DNA from: Mycolicibacterium sp. MU0053
GTDB lineage: Bacteria > Actinomycetota > Actinomycetes > Mycobacteriales > Mycobacteriaceae
Reading direction: 5' to 3'
Length of the DNA stretch: 64,000 nt
NCBI RefSeq assembly: GCF_963378095.1
Contig: NZ_OY726397.1
Span: 4,898,001-4,962,000, forward strand
Part shown: positions 1 to 8,907 of the stretch, piece after piece
Layout: the number at the start of each line of letters is the position of its first letter
Numbering within the stretch: position 1 is the first letter of the stretch
Made by a program: the position numbers and the translations under genes
The notes under the pieces: generated by a model
The model's database searches: none
Seen by the model: only the letters and a program-made list of their open reading frames with translations
Told to the model about the DNA's origin: nothing

Positions 1-469
1 CCCGCTGGCGATAATCCTCGGGCACGCCGGCCATCCGGGTGATGACCTCCACCGGGAACGGGCCGGAGAAGTCCTGCACGACGTCGAAGTTGTCGGGATC
101 GGCCTGACTCAGGTAGTGATCGATCAACTCCTCGACCGTCGCGCGCTGCGACTGGATCGCACGCGGGGTGAACGCCTTGTTCACCAGGCTGCGCATCACG
201 CGGTGATCCGGCGGATCCATGAAGATGATCACCTTCGCCTGCGGGCCGTCGCCGGCCTGCACGGTCGCCAGGTCGCAACCCTGCGACGAGGAGTAGGTCT
301 CGTGGTCCTTCAGTGCGGCCGCGACATCGGCGTGCCGGGTCAACGCGAAGAAATCGAGTTCCTCGCTGTGATAAACCGGGGCATCGTCCTGCATCCGCAG
401 GTAGATGTCATAGGGATCGGTGAAGTACTCGTCGGAGAACGGGTCGAAAACTACCTGCGGCTTGGTCAT
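1..469 (-). CDS. Cytochrome P450, N-terminal part (cut by window edge)
   Basis: This is the first 156 codons of a leftward P450 that leaves the window at base 1. It starts MTKPQVVFDP and has the usual CYP opening: a DPY segment about 20 residues in, then the B-helix region (DFFALTRHADV) and the DPPDHRVMR stretch before the C helix, where the substrate pocket begins. The I helix, the ExxR motif and the heme cysteine lie outside the window, so activity cannot be judged. The ATG at 469 is preceded by GAGAAAG. It is probably the distal gene of a leftward unit with the VOC protein and P450 upstream (gaps of 36 and 12 bases). The family call is firm; the substrate is unknown. Confidence 0.9.
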   Translation of the reverse strand, partial: MTKPQVVFDPFSDEYFTDPYDIYLRMQDDAPVYHSEELDFFALTRHADVAAALKDHETYSSSQGCDLATVQAGDGPQAKVIIFMDPPDHRVMRSLVNKAFTPRAIQSQRATVEELIDHYLSQADPDNFDVVQDFSGPFPVEVITRMAGVPEDYRQR

Positions 470-505
470 GGATCTTTCTCGAGTTGACGGGGTGAAACGC
501 ACCGG

Positions 506-922
506 TCAGCCGACCGGTTTGGCCTTGCGTTCGAATGCGTCCCGGTCTTCCTGCGGGCGCAGCGGATTCAGGGCGTAGACGACACAGAATTGCTTTCCGG
601 CCGGATCGGCCATGATCACCCACTTTCCCGGATGGTCCACGAAGGAGTCGTCGACCACCGTCGCGCCCAGGCCTTTGAGTCGTTCCACCTCGGCTTCCAG
701 ATCGTCGGTGTGGATATCGAAGTGCACACCGGCCTGACCCGAGTGCGCGTTCTGGACCACCACCCGGTAGTCGTCCGAAGCGCCTTCGAGGATCCGGTAA
801 TCGCGGCCACCGCGCGGCCGGAACGCTTCGGCGTCGAGCGCCCCGGCCCAGAATTCGGTCGTCTTCTCGAAGACATCCGACGGCGCATCGATCAGGAAGG
901 TGCTGAGCAGTATGCGATGCAT
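506..922 (-). CDS. VOC (glyoxalase/bleomycin-resistance fold) family protein
   Basis: A 138-residue single-domain protein of the vicinal oxygen chelate superfamily. It shows the pattern of the fold: an N-terminal strand (ILLSTFLID), a central GVHFDIHTDDLEAEVERLKGLGA segment that in the family carries a metal-ligand position, and a C-terminal WVIMADPAGKQFCVV strand near residues 98-112. Such proteins are dioxygenases, isomerases, epimerases or small-molecule binders, and the sequence does not say which. It sits between two P450 genes on the same strand (12 bases after the upstream P450), so it probably acts on a product of the P450 step. It starts at an ATG. Confidence 0.8.
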   Translation of the reverse strand: MHRILLSTFLIDAPSDVFEKTTEFWAGALDAEAFRPRGGRDYRILEGASDDYRVVVQNAHSGQAGVHFDIHTDDLEAEVERLKGLGATVVDDSFVDHPGKWVIMADPAGKQFCVVYALNPLRPQEDRDAFERKAKPVG

Positions 923-934
923 GTGGTCCTCGGG

Positions 935-2113
935 TCAGGGGACGAAGGTGGGCATGGCGGCCCAGCCGCGTACGGCGGCGGTCTCCGACGGAGCCGCGTT
1001 GGCCCAGTCGACCTCCCACTCGGGGAAGCGCTTGAGAATCTCTTCCATGGCGATGCGAAGCTCCAGCCGAGCCAGCGCGTTACCCATGCAGAAGTGAGTA
1101 CCCGCACCAAAGGTCATGTGTGCGCGCTGTTCCCGATGGATATCGAAGACATCACCGTTCGGGAACCGCCGCGGGTCCCGGTTGGCCGCGCCGACCAGCA
1201 GCAGCATCGCCGAACCCTCCGGCACGGTTTGGCCGTAGTACTCGACGTCGCGGGTGACGTAGCGCGCGAGCTGCAGCGCCGGCGGCTCCCAGCGCAGGAT
1301 CTCCTCCATCGCCTGGGGAATCAGGCTCGGATTCTGCACGAGGTCGCGACGCTGATCCGGAACCTCGGCCAATGTCTTGCCGGCCCAGCCCAGCATCCGG
1401 GTGGTGGTCTCGGAGCCCGCCGTCGCGATCACCGTCAAGTACAGCAGGAGCTCATCTCGGCGCAGTTTGCGCACCGTGCCGGTCTCGTCCTCGAACTCAG
1501 CGTTCAGCAGTTCGGTCATGATGTCATCGGAGGGGTTCTCGATGCGCCAGTCGACGAACTCCGCAAACACCTCACCGGTGGCCAACGAATCGACCTTGTC
1601 CTTCTTGAGCGTCTCCTCACCGTGGTCGGTGATGGCCTGCTGCCGGTCTTCCGGTATACCGAGCAACATGCCGATCACCCGCATCGGCATCTGTTCGCCG
1701 AGGTCGTTGACGAAATCGAACTTCCCCGTCCCCACCACTGGGTCCAGGCATCGGGTGGTGAACTCGCGGATTTGCGGCTCGAGGGCCAGCACCTTGCGCG
1801 GGGTGAATACCCGCGACAGCAGGTTGCGGTGGATGTTGTGGATCGGCGGGTCCTCGAAGATCAAGGTGCCGGGCGGCATCTCCATCCCCGATTTGATGAG
1901 CTCCAGCAAAGCCCCGCGACCCGAGATGAAGGTCTCGTGGTCGATGACGCCCTTGTTGACGTCGTCCCAGCGACTCAGCGCATAGAAGTCGTGCTGCTCG
2001 TTGTAGTAAAGGGGGGCCTCTTCCCTGAACCGGGCGAACACCGGATAGGGATCCATGTTGAGCTCGATGTTGTACGGGTCGTAGTACATATCGGCCGCGG
2101 TGGGTGCAGTCAT
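935..2113 (-). CDS. Cytochrome P450
   Basis: A 392-residue soluble bacterial P450 (heme-thiolate monooxygenase needing separate ferredoxin and reductase). All core motifs are present: the I-helix oxygen-activation motif AGSETT, the K-helix EEILR (ExxR), and the heme loop FGAGTHFCMG with its cysteine ligand. The ATG at 2113 gives the usual N terminus (MTAPTAADMYYDPYNIEL); an upstream in-frame start would add an atypical Arg-rich extension. It closely resembles the P450s at 12065-13273 and 48019-49221 (shared YNE..DFYA.SR..D and EMPPG blocks), a local paralogue family. It is the first gene of the leftward P450-VOC-P450 unit. No ferredoxin gene is in the window. Confidence 0.95.
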   Translation of the reverse strand: MTAPTAADMYYDPYNIELNMDPYPVFARFREEAPLYYNEQHDFYALSRWDDVNKGVIDHETFISGRGALLELIKSGMEMPPGTLIFEDPPIHNIHRNLLSRVFTPRKVLALEPQIREFTTRCLDPVVGTGKFDFVNDLGEQMPMRVIGMLLGIPEDRQQAITDHGEETLKKDKVDSLATGEVFAEFVDWRIENPSDDIMTELLNAEFEDETGTVRKLRRDELLLYLTVIATAGSETTTRMLGWAGKTLAEVPDQRRDLVQNPSLIPQAMEEILRWEPPALQLARYVTRDVEYYGQTVPEGSAMLLLVGAANRDPRRFPNGDVFDIHREQRAHMTFGAGTHFCMGNALARLELRIAMEEILKRFPEWEVDWANAAPSETAAVRGWAAMPTFVP

Positions 2114-2462
2114 GAGATCGTCTCCAAGAAGTGGGCAGGCGGAAGTTACTGCGGGGAAATCGGGTTGGCTGCGGGCACGGCGATCTCCTGAACGCGATGA
2201 TGTGCTGGGCACCTGCTTAGCAGACGCGTTGTCCCCTGGTCAAGGCTTGCTCGCAAATTTGGCGCCGACAGCCCGGTAGCGCCGGCGCGCGCGCAAAACA
2301 TCGGTGCGGTTACCGCGCTGTCGACGAAACATCCAGTAGTACAGGCGTTTCCGGCCGGCACGTCGCTCACCGATCGAGCCGATTGCGTGCGCCGGGGCGC
2401 GCGGTGGGCAATCGAGGGAGTAGTGTCGCGGACCAGTTCGATTCACAGCGGAGGGAAAAGTC
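2114..2462. other. Divergent intergenic region, 349 bases
   Basis: This lies between the leftward P450 unit (start 2113) and the rightward SDR (start 2463) and should hold both promoters. I see no convincing gene; open frames here are short and GC-driven. A GGAGGG ribosome site lies just before 2463. I found no strong palindrome and no copy of the 16-base element seen elsewhere in the window. Confidence 0.5.
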
Positions 2463-3389
2463 ATGTCTGAGTTGCGCTTTGATGGCCGGGTAGCCATCGT
2501 GACCGGCGCCGGCCGTGGGATCGGGCGTGGTCACGCGCTATTGCTGGCCCAAAAGGGCGCCCGGGTCGTCGTCGCCGACTACGGTGTCGACCCCGCGGGC
2601 AACGGGACGTCCTCGGCCCCCGCCGACCAGGTGGTGCAGGAGATCAAAGACCTCGGCGGCGACGCCGTCGCGTGTTGCGCCTCGGTGGCCGAAGAGGTTT
2701 CGGCGACGTCGATCGTCGAGACGGCGATCGAGGCCTTCGGACGGCTGGACATCGTGGTGAACAACGCGGGCATCCACGACCCCGCGAACTTCGATGAGCT
2801 GTCGATCGAACAGTTCCGAGCCATGCTTGACGTGCACTTTTACGGGGCGCTGTACGTGATCCGGGCCGCCTGGCCCCATTTCGTCTCCGCCGGATACGGC
2901 CGCATTGTCAACACCGTCTCCGAGGCCATGCTCGGCGGCGTTTCGGGGCTGACCAGCTACGCCTCGGCCAAGGGTGCCGTCTACGGGCTGACCCGAAACC
3001 TCGCCACCGAGGGCCTGCCCGCGGGCATCCGGGTCAATGCCGTTGCGCCCCGGGCCTACACGCGGTTATCGGCCGATCATTGCGACAGCCTCTCGCACCT
3101 GTACGGGATGTCCGAAGACAAGATTCAGCAGGTCAACGCCAGCATGCCGCCCGAGTTGTGCGCCCCGGCGGTCGCCTACTTGGCGCATCAGGACTGCCGG
3201 CTCAACGGCGAGGTGCTTCAGGTCGGAATGGGCGGCGTCGCCCGGATGGCCTTCATCGCGACGAAGGGTTTGCGCGAGGCCGCGCTGACCGCGGAAAGCA
3301 TCGCCGACAACATCGACACCGTGCTCAGCATCGACCGCGCCCAGGTCCCGTCAACCGACGACATCTTCAGTCCGCTGCGGGCAAAGTAG
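2463..3389 (+). CDS. SDR family NAD(P)-dependent oxidoreductase
   Basis: A 308-residue classical short-chain dehydrogenase/reductase. The Rossmann motif TGAGRGIGRG is at residues 15-24, NNAG follows, and the catalytic Tyr/Lys occur as YASAKGA. The loop after beta-2 (DYGVDPAGNGTSSAP) and the long C-terminal tail resemble the dehydrogenase domain of FOX2/17-beta-HSD4-type 3-hydroxyacyl-CoA dehydrogenases, so a hydroxyacyl-CoA or steroid-like alcohol substrate is plausible. The odd point is PRAYTRL after the active site in place of the more usual PG.xxT. ATG start with a GGAGGG ribosome site. It is divergent from the P450 unit and convergent with the TetR gene. Confidence 0.9.
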   Translation: MSELRFDGRVAIVTGAGRGIGRGHALLLAQKGARVVVADYGVDPAGNGTSSAPADQVVQEIKDLGGDAVACCASVAEEVSATSIVETAIEAFGRLDIVVNNAGIHDPANFDELSIEQFRAMLDVHFYGALYVIRAAWPHFVSAGYGRIVNTVSEAMLGGVSGLTSYASAKGAVYGLTRNLATEGLPAGIRVNAVAPRAYTRLSADHCDSLSHLYGMSEDKIQQVNASMPPELCAPAVAYLAHQDCRLNGEVLQVGMGGVARMAFIATKGLREAALTAESIADNIDTVLSIDRAQVPSTDDIFSPLRAK

Positions 3390-3397
3390 CACTGCCC

Positions 3398-3420
3398 GAA
3401 CGCGTTTGAACAGCGCGTTC
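3398..3420. terminator. Possible bidirectional terminator hairpin
   Basis: GAACGCG and CGCGTTC form a perfect 7-base-pair stem around a 9-base loop. It lies between the converging SDR (ends 3389) and TetR gene (stop at 3419). There is no U-tract, as is common in mycobacteria. An alternative stem TTGAAC/GTTCAA overlaps it. Confidence 0.4.
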
Positions 3421-4063
3421 AACCCTCGGTAAGCCGTGGTCGCTGTCCGCTGAGCGACTGCGCGTGCTCGAGAATCCGCGTCCGGGTTCGCGGCTGCGCG
3501 ACGGCCAACAGGCAGATGTCGAAGGCATGCAACGCGCCCGCGCGCAATCCGGCGTCGTCGAGTTCGCCGGCGGTCCATCGCCGCTGCAGGTGGAACAACA
3601 CCATGGCGGCATGCTCGGCCAGCAGTTCCGGCGCAATATCGTCCCGCAGCGCGCCCGCCTTGGTCGCGGCGCCGATCTCCGAGACGATCAGATCCCAGCC
3701 CGTCCAGCGCACATTCACCACGTCGACCAGGCGATCGTCCATGACGACGGCACGGACCACGGCCTTGGGCACCTCGGCCGCGGTCTTGTCGATCGAGACG
3801 GCGATGGCCTCCCAGATCCGTTCGATCGGGTCGGTCGCCGAGAGGTGGTGGACCGCGACATCGATCGAGTCCAGCGACCGTTGGACCAGTGCGGTGAGCA
3901 GCCCGTCCTTGTCGCCGAAGTGGTTGTAGAGCGTGCGAACGCTGACGCCCGCCTCGGTGGCCAACCGCCGCATCGACAGTTGCTCGAGGCCGTGCGTCTC
4001 GATAAAGGCCCGCGCGGCGTCCAGGACCTGTCGACTCGTCCGCTCCTGAACCCGCGATTTCAT
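3419..4063 (-). CDS. TetR/AcrR family transcriptional regulator
   Basis: A 214-residue one-component repressor. The N-terminal TetR_N helix-turn-helix is clear (AARAFIETHG, MRRLATEAGVSVRTLYNHFGDKDGL, about residues 13-55), followed by an all-helical ligand-binding domain that is poorly conserved, as usual. The ATG at 4063 begins MKSRVQERTS; the longer in-frame extension is unlikely. It is transcribed away from the long rightward catabolic run starting at 4249, so it is the natural candidate repressor of that run, with a CoA thioester or a cluster intermediate as inducer (inference). An imperfect inverted repeat is in the shared intergenic region. Confidence 0.9.
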   Translation of the reverse strand: MKSRVQERTSRQVLDAARAFIETHGLEQLSMRRLATEAGVSVRTLYNHFGDKDGLLTALVQRSLDSIDVAVHHLSATDPIERIWEAIAVSIDKTAAEVPKAVVRAVVMDDRLVDVVNVRWTGWDLIVSEIGAATKAGALRDDIAPELLAEHAAMVLFHLQRRWTAGELDDAGLRAGALHAFDICLLAVAQPRTRTRILEHAQSLSGQRPRLTEG

Positions 4064-4131
4064 AGCGAAAACCCTAGTCAATGCCTTGGGCGGGCCGATC
4101 GGCCCCCATTGATTGCCACATCGGGGCAAAA

Positions 4132-4148
4132 GTACAACACCGTTGCAA
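4132..4148. promoter_or_regulatory. Candidate TetR operator
   Basis: GTACAAC-ACC-GTTGCAA is an imperfect inverted repeat with a perfect CAAC/GTTG core. It lies in the 185-base gap between the divergent TetR gene and the amidohydrolase at 4249. The position fits a repressor site serving both promoters; the sequence evidence is modest. Confidence 0.35.
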
Positions 4149-4248
4149 AAAGGGGCTCCGGTCGTCTAGCATTTCCCCAACGAACCGCCCAGAGCGCCGA
4201 GCCGCCGCGCCTCATCGGGCTCACATTTCGCCAGCACGAGGGGAAGAC

Positions 4249-5658
4249 ATGTCGCTAGATCAGTCGGAAACCGCCGGAGCCGTTCAGGCCGACCAGCGCT
4301 ACGTCACGGTGTCGATCGACAGCCACGTCGGTCCGTCGGTCAAGGACCAGCTGCGCCCGTACTGCGACGCCAAACACCTCGACGACTTCGACCGTTTTGT
4401 CGCCGAGATGGAGAGCCAGGGACTGTTGTCCTGGCGGTCCTCGGAAGCGAAATCCGGTGACAAGCAAAGCTGGTCGCTGGGCAAGTCCCAGGCCGAGAAG
4501 GGCAAGGCTCGGGCCGAGAAGCTGGGACAAGCCGAGGCGGAGAAGTTCGGCAAGCAGGCGGGCATCCGCAACGCCGACCAGGTCGGAGCCCGGTTCCTGC
4601 AACGCAGCTACGAGCACAGCCTGGCCCCCGGACTGCAGGACCATGACGCGCGGATCGCCGACATGGACGAACAGGGTGTGGCCGCCGACGTCATCTTTCA
4701 CGGCGGGCTCAACGGCCAGTCGATCCCGTTCTCGACCACGGGCCTGATCAGCTGGGGCGACACCGCCTACGACTATCTGGAGAAGGTCGGGGTCCGCATC
4801 TACAACCGCTGGTTGGCGGACTTCGTGTCCCTGGCCCCGGAACGGCATGCGGGCATCGCGCACATCCCGATCTCCGACCTCGACGCCTGTGCGAAGGAGG
4901 TCGAGTGGGCGGCCGAGGCCGGCCTGAAGGGCATCAACCTCCCGGCCCCGCGCGGCGACTTCCCGATGCTCAATGACCCTGCGTGGGAACCTCTTTGGGC
5001 AGCCTGCAACGAGACCGGCCTGTCGGTCAACACGCACGGCGGCGGCGGCGAACACTACCCCTACGAGGGGCAGGGCGCGCAGATGATGTACATGATGGAG
5101 ACGCCGTTCCGCACCCGCCGCGGCCTGTGGGTGATGATCTTCAGCGGAGTCTTCGAGCGTTATCCGAACCTCAAGCTGGTACTCACCGAGCAGTGGGTGG
5201 ACTGGGCGCCCGCGGCCATGGCCGACATGGACGGGCTGTACCACGGCCCCACCGGCGCCGCCATCCGCGCGAAGCTGCCCAAGCCGCCGTCGGAGTACTT
5301 CCGCCGGAACTGTTACATCGGAGCGAGTTTCATGTCCAACGCGGAGGCCAAGCTGTCCGTGGAGAACGACCTCGTCGACAACGTCATGTGGGGTGACGAC
5401 TACCCGCACGCTGAGGGAACCTTCCCCGACACCCGCGAGGCCATGCGGTTCACGTTCTCCGACATCGACCCGAAGTACACGCAGAAGTTCCTCGGCGAGA
5501 CGGCCCTCGATCTGTACGGCCTCGACCGCGAGAAACTCACCAAGGTCGCCGAGCGCATCGGCCCCACCGTCGGCGAGGTCGCGACCCCCTACACGCTGCC
5601 CGAAGACGCCGTCGTCGGTCTCTACGCGTTCCGGACCGGGCCGGGCATCTTCATCTGA
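4249..5658 (+). CDS. Amidohydrolase family protein (TIM-barrel, amidohydrolase_2/ACMSD-like)
   Basis: A 469-residue metal-dependent hydrolase-like protein. It has the early barrel motif (VSIDSHVGPS, a variant of the first HxH), a central histidine in VNTHGGGGEHY, and the late acidic/His segment GDDYPHAEGTFP typical of the amidohydrolase_2 family, which includes decarboxylases and hydrolases. The first metal motif is atypical (D-S-H-V), so the reaction may be non-standard. The ATG at 4249 follows GAGGGGAAG. It opens the ten-gene rightward run. Homologues often occur beside P450s and acyl-CoA enzymes in mycobacterial catabolic clusters. Confidence 0.85.
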   Translation: MSLDQSETAGAVQADQRYVTVSIDSHVGPSVKDQLRPYCDAKHLDDFDRFVAEMESQGLLSWRSSEAKSGDKQSWSLGKSQAEKGKARAEKLGQAEAEKFGKQAGIRNADQVGARFLQRSYEHSLAPGLQDHDARIADMDEQGVAADVIFHGGLNGQSIPFSTTGLISWGDTAYDYLEKVGVRIYNRWLADFVSLAPERHAGIAHIPISDLDACAKEVEWAAEAGLKGINLPAPRGDFPMLNDPAWEPLWAACNETGLSVNTHGGGGEHYPYEGQGAQMMYMMETPFRTRRGLWVMIFSGVFERYPNLKLVLTEQWVDWAPAAMADMDGLYHGPTGAAIRAKLPKPPSEYFRRNCYIGASFMSNAEAKLSVENDLVDNVMWGDDYPHAEGTFPDTREAMRFTFSDIDPKYTQKFLGETALDLYGLDREKLTKVAERIGPTVGEVATPYTLPEDAVVGLYAFRTGPGIFI

Positions 5659-5722
5659 GGCAGCCCCGCCGCTCACCCATCACCCGCCAATTCCGTTGCC
5701 TACGAGGAGATGACTACCCAAC

Positions 5723-6577
5723 ATGGATGACACCACCGGCCTGAAGTCGCCGTGCCGCTTGGTCACCGCGGATGAGGTCGCACATCTCCACGAGCATGGC
5801 TGGGTGAAGCTCAAGCGTTTCGTGGATCCCGACGTCCTGGCCCGGATGCTCGAGCTGGCCCAGGAGAAGATGGGCGAGGACGCCGACAGTAATCCGTTGA
5901 AGGCCGGCATGTCCCCCGCCGCCGAGGGCGAGGCCAAGGGTGCGCTGGCCTACTTCAACGCCGAGCGCAGCGGCGGCCTGGGCAGCCCGGTGCTACGGCC
6001 GCTCATCGACGAGATCGGCAAGAGCGCAACGCTGTTGCTGGGACGTCGGAGCAACGACGGGACGTCCGTCGGAACCCGGTACTACTCGGATTTCTTCGTC
6101 CCGAAGCTGCCGTCTACCAAGTCTTCTCGGCACGGCGGCAACGGCGCGACGGCCTTCCACCAGGACTACATCACCTTTGCCGTCGACCGCACCGGCGGCA
6201 TGACGTTCTGGATCCCGCTCGAGCCGTACGGACCGCAAGCCGGAACCATGTCGTTCGTGAGCGGGTCCCATCGCCTCGGCGTCATGGGTGACTACACCAC
6301 CTACGGCGGCGGTGACGCCCTGGGCGCCTTCCCGGAACTGCGCGATCTCGAGATGAGCGACCAGATGGACTACGAACTGGGCGACATCACCGTGCACACG
6401 CACCTGACCATTCACGGCGCCGGCGCCAACATGATGGACCGCCCCCGGTGGGGTTACCTGCTGGTGGTCCAGCCGGCCGACGTCTGCTGGAACGGCTCGC
6501 CATGCCCGAACTTCGACACCACCGAGATGGTGCCGTGGCAGGCGCTGAACGATGAGCGGTTCCCCGTGATCGGCTGA
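5723..6577 (+). CDS. Phytanoyl-CoA dioxygenase (PhyH) family Fe(II)/2-oxoglutarate oxygenase
   Basis: A 284-residue protein with the 2-His-1-carboxylate iron site: HQD (in TAFHQDYI, about residue 148) and the distal His in HTHLTIHGAG, followed by RPRWGY, whose Arg would bind 2-oxoglutarate. The double-stranded beta-helix core is covered (MTFWIPLEPYGPQAGTMSFVSGSH). PhyH enzymes hydroxylate acyl-CoAs or other lipophiles, so this would add an oxygen independently of the P450s. The only good ribosome site, GAGGAG, is 13 bases upstream of the ATG, further than usual. Confidence 0.88.
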   Translation: MDDTTGLKSPCRLVTADEVAHLHEHGWVKLKRFVDPDVLARMLELAQEKMGEDADSNPLKAGMSPAAEGEAKGALAYFNAERSGGLGSPVLRPLIDEIGKSATLLLGRRSNDGTSVGTRYYSDFFVPKLPSTKSSRHGGNGATAFHQDYITFAVDRTGGMTFWIPLEPYGPQAGTMSFVSGSHRLGVMGDYTTYGGGDALGAFPELRDLEMSDQMDYELGDITVHTHLTIHGAGANMMDRPRWGYLLVVQPADVCWNGSPCPNFDTTEMVPWQALNDERFPVIG

Positions 6578-6626
6578 GCGGGGCACCGCCTGCGCACCGC
6601 CTGACCCGACCCCTAAGGACGCCTTC

Positions 6627-7160
6627 GTGACCATCGCCGCACCGCTTGTCAACCAGAATTTCATGCAGGTCTGCTGGGTTGTGCCCGACCTTCGAGCCGC
6701 CATTGAAAACTGGTCTCGCACCGCCGGGGTGGGTCCCTTCTTCTGGTTCGACGGTGTGGACTGCGTCGACGGACGACACCGCGGTGTCCCCGCCGCCTTC
6801 CCGGGGGTGACCGCGGCGATCGCCTACGCCGGTGATCTGCAGGTGGAACTCGTCTGCCAGGACAACGACGACCCGGGGGTGTTCCGGGACATGTTCGACC
6901 GCGGGCAATCGGGTTTGCACCACATGGCGTTGGTCTGCACCGACTACGAGTCCGAGCGCGACGCCTACCTCCGGGGCGGCGCCGAGCTTGCCTTCGAGGG
7001 CCGGGTGGGCAACAGCCGCACCTGCTGGGTCGACACCACCCCCACGCTCGGCTTCATGATCGAGTTGCTCGAGCCGAGTCCGGTGCGCGCGAAGGGGTTC
7101 GCCGCCATGCGGGCCGCCGCCGAATCCTGGGACGGCGTCGATCCCATCACCAGGTTCTGA
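6627..7160 (+). CDS. VOC family protein
   Basis: A 177-residue vicinal-oxygen-chelate protein. MQVCWVVPDLRAAIENWSR is the typical first module, HHMALVCTDYESERDAYLRGGAE is the second metal-binding strand and helix, and GFMIELLEPSP is the last strand with its terminal Glu ligand position. It resembles the two-module glyoxalase/epimerase-like proteins often coded next to acyl-CoA ligases and hydratases. GTG start at 6627 with TAAGGA upstream. It is the third gene of the rightward run. Confidence 0.82.
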   Translation: MTIAAPLVNQNFMQVCWVVPDLRAAIENWSRTAGVGPFFWFDGVDCVDGRHRGVPAAFPGVTAAIAYAGDLQVELVCQDNDDPGVFRDMFDRGQSGLHHMALVCTDYESERDAYLRGGAELAFEGRVGNSRTCWVDTTPTLGFMIELLEPSPVRAKGFAAMRAAAESWDGVDPITRF

Positions 7161-7199
7161 CATGGACCGCCCACGTCCACGAGACCAACGGTCCCACCG

Positions 7200-8855
7200 A
7201 TGACCGGCACCGAACCACCGTCGACGTTTCCGCAATTGCTCGCCCGGATCGTCGCCGAGCGCGCCGACCACGATGCACTCCTGGTCGGCGCCGACGCGCT
7301 CAGCTACCGGGATCTCGATCAACGCACGAGCCTCCTGGCGCGCGCGCTGTTGGCGATCGGCGCCGGCAAGGGCACCCGGATCGCCGTGCTGGCGCCGGAC
7401 AGCGTGGCGCTGCTCACGACCTTCTATGCCGCGCTGCGCATCGGCGCACTGGTCACCCCGATCAGCACGTTGACGACGCCGAGCGAACTGGCGCACATCG
7501 TCCGCACCAGTGATGCACAGATCCTGATCGGCGTGCGACGCTTCGGTTCTCGCGATTACGGGACCAATCTCGAAGCTGCGCTGCCAGGTCTTCGTCAAGC
7601 CGCGCGCGGTGCTCTGCGGCTGCCGGCCGCACCCTATCTGCGGTCGGTGTGGTTCGACGATCCGACCGGACTGCCGTGGGCCGGGTCGGTCGAGGATCTG
7701 CATCTGCACGCCGCGGGTCCGACGGCCCCGGATGCCGCGTTGCTCACCGCCGTCGAACGCGAGGTGGTCGACGGCGACGACGCCTTCGTGGTGTACACCT
7801 CGGGGAGCACCGCCACCCCGAAGGCCGTGGTGCACGGACAGTGGGCGGTGGCCCGCCAGCCGCCCGTCCTGGCCACCTACTTCGACGTGCAACGCAGTGA
7901 CCGCACGTTGTCCCTGCTGCCGGCGTTCTGGATGGGTGGCATCTCGGCGGCGCTGCAAGTACTCAGCACCGGAAGCACTTTGGTGTACCCCACCAGCCCG
8001 GACGTCGACACGGTCCTGGACACCATCGAACGTCATCGCATCACCAACATCGTCATCTGGCACATGCTGACCAAGCTGCAGGCGACCGCCAAGGACCGCG
8101 GCATCGACCTCGACGAGATCAAGATCACGACAGGGCCGACCCGGGACGAGACCGGTGCGCCCATCCCCCGGCCCCTCCAGACCCGGATGCTCGGAATGTC
8201 GGAGAGCTTCGCGCCGCACAGCGCGGAGTCGGTGACCACGCGACTACCGGAGTCCAAGGCCGGCGCGGCCGGGCGCGCCGTCAACGGGATCGAGCGTCGG
8301 GTCGTCGATCCCGAGACCGGACAGGAAGTGGCCCCCGGCGAGGTCGGTGAGTTGCACCTGCGTGGCGGCGCGCTGATGACCGGCTTCTACAAGGTCCCCC
8401 GCAACGAGGTCTTCACCGCGGACGGGTTCTTCCCGACCAAGGATCTCGTCCGGATCGACGCCGACGGTTACGCATTCTTCGTCGGCCGGATCAGCGACAT
8501 GATCAAGACCAACTCCGCCAACGTTTCTCGGCTCGAGGTCGAGGCGGCGCTCAACGCCCTGCCGCAGGTGGAGCTGTCCGTGGTCGCCGGCGTCCCCGAT
8601 CCCGAACTCGGCGAACTCGTCGTCGCCGCGGTGGTCCGCGCCGAGGGCAGCGACGCAGGCGAGGCCGAACTCCAGGCGGCGCTGCGCGAGACCCTGTCCG
8701 GCTACAAGGTCCCCCGTCGCATCGTCTTCATCACCCACGATGACATCCCGAGGACGCCCACCGGGAAGGTGCGGCTCTCCGACTTGACCGACATGGTCGC
8801 AGCACACCTCGAGGCGCACGCGCGCCCGGATCACGCACATTCGGCAACCGGCTGA
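7200..8855 (+). CDS. Acyl-CoA synthetase / AMP-binding (fatty-acid-CoA ligase) protein
   Basis: A 551-residue ANL-superfamily adenylate-forming enzyme that would activate a carboxylic acid as its CoA thioester. The P-loop-like motif YTSGSTATPKA is at residues 199-209, the hinge region is DLVRIDADGYAFFVGRISDMIK, and the C-terminal catalytic lysine is in PRTPTGKVRL near residue 530. Length and order are normal for the family. It lies between the VOC protein and the enoyl-CoA hydratase, so the run includes CoA activation and beta-oxidation-like steps. The substrate cannot be deduced. Confidence 0.93.
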   Translation: MTGTEPPSTFPQLLARIVAERADHDALLVGADALSYRDLDQRTSLLARALLAIGAGKGTRIAVLAPDSVALLTTFYAALRIGALVTPISTLTTPSELAHIVRTSDAQILIGVRRFGSRDYGTNLEAALPGLRQAARGALRLPAAPYLRSVWFDDPTGLPWAGSVEDLHLHAAGPTAPDAALLTAVEREVVDGDDAFVVYTSGSTATPKAVVHGQWAVARQPPVLATYFDVQRSDRTLSLLPAFWMGGISAALQVLSTGSTLVYPTSPDVDTVLDTIERHRITNIVIWHMLTKLQATAKDRGIDLDEIKITTGPTRDETGAPIPRPLQTRMLGMSESFAPHSAESVTTRLPESKAGAAGRAVNGIERRVVDPETGQEVAPGEVGELHLRGGALMTGFYKVPRNEVFTADGFFPTKDLVRIDADGYAFFVGRISDMIKTNSANVSRLEVEAALNALPQVELSVVAGVPDPELGELVVAAVVRAEGSDAGEAELQAALRETLSGYKVPRRIVFITHDDIPRTPTGKVRLSDLTDMVAAHLEAHARPDHAHSATG

Positions 8856-8907
8856 AATCGATGACCGACTTCGCCGTGGTGACGAAAACCGACAGGAGAC
8901 GCAGCAC

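Noticed and set aside
590..2191. A 533-codon open frame on the plus strand opposite the P450 and VOC genes
   Set aside because: It is antisense to two proteins with complete motifs, has an Arg/His/Gly-rich low-information translation and no family pattern; it is a GC-bias shadow.
2330..2345. GAAACATCCAGTAGTA as a regulon copy before the first SDR
   Set aside because: Only the first six bases match; the TTAGGT end is missing.
5710..5730. Six-codon ORF with the best ribosome site before the PhyH gene
   Set aside because: Too short to support as a gene; more likely the site serves the ATG at 5723 at long spacing.
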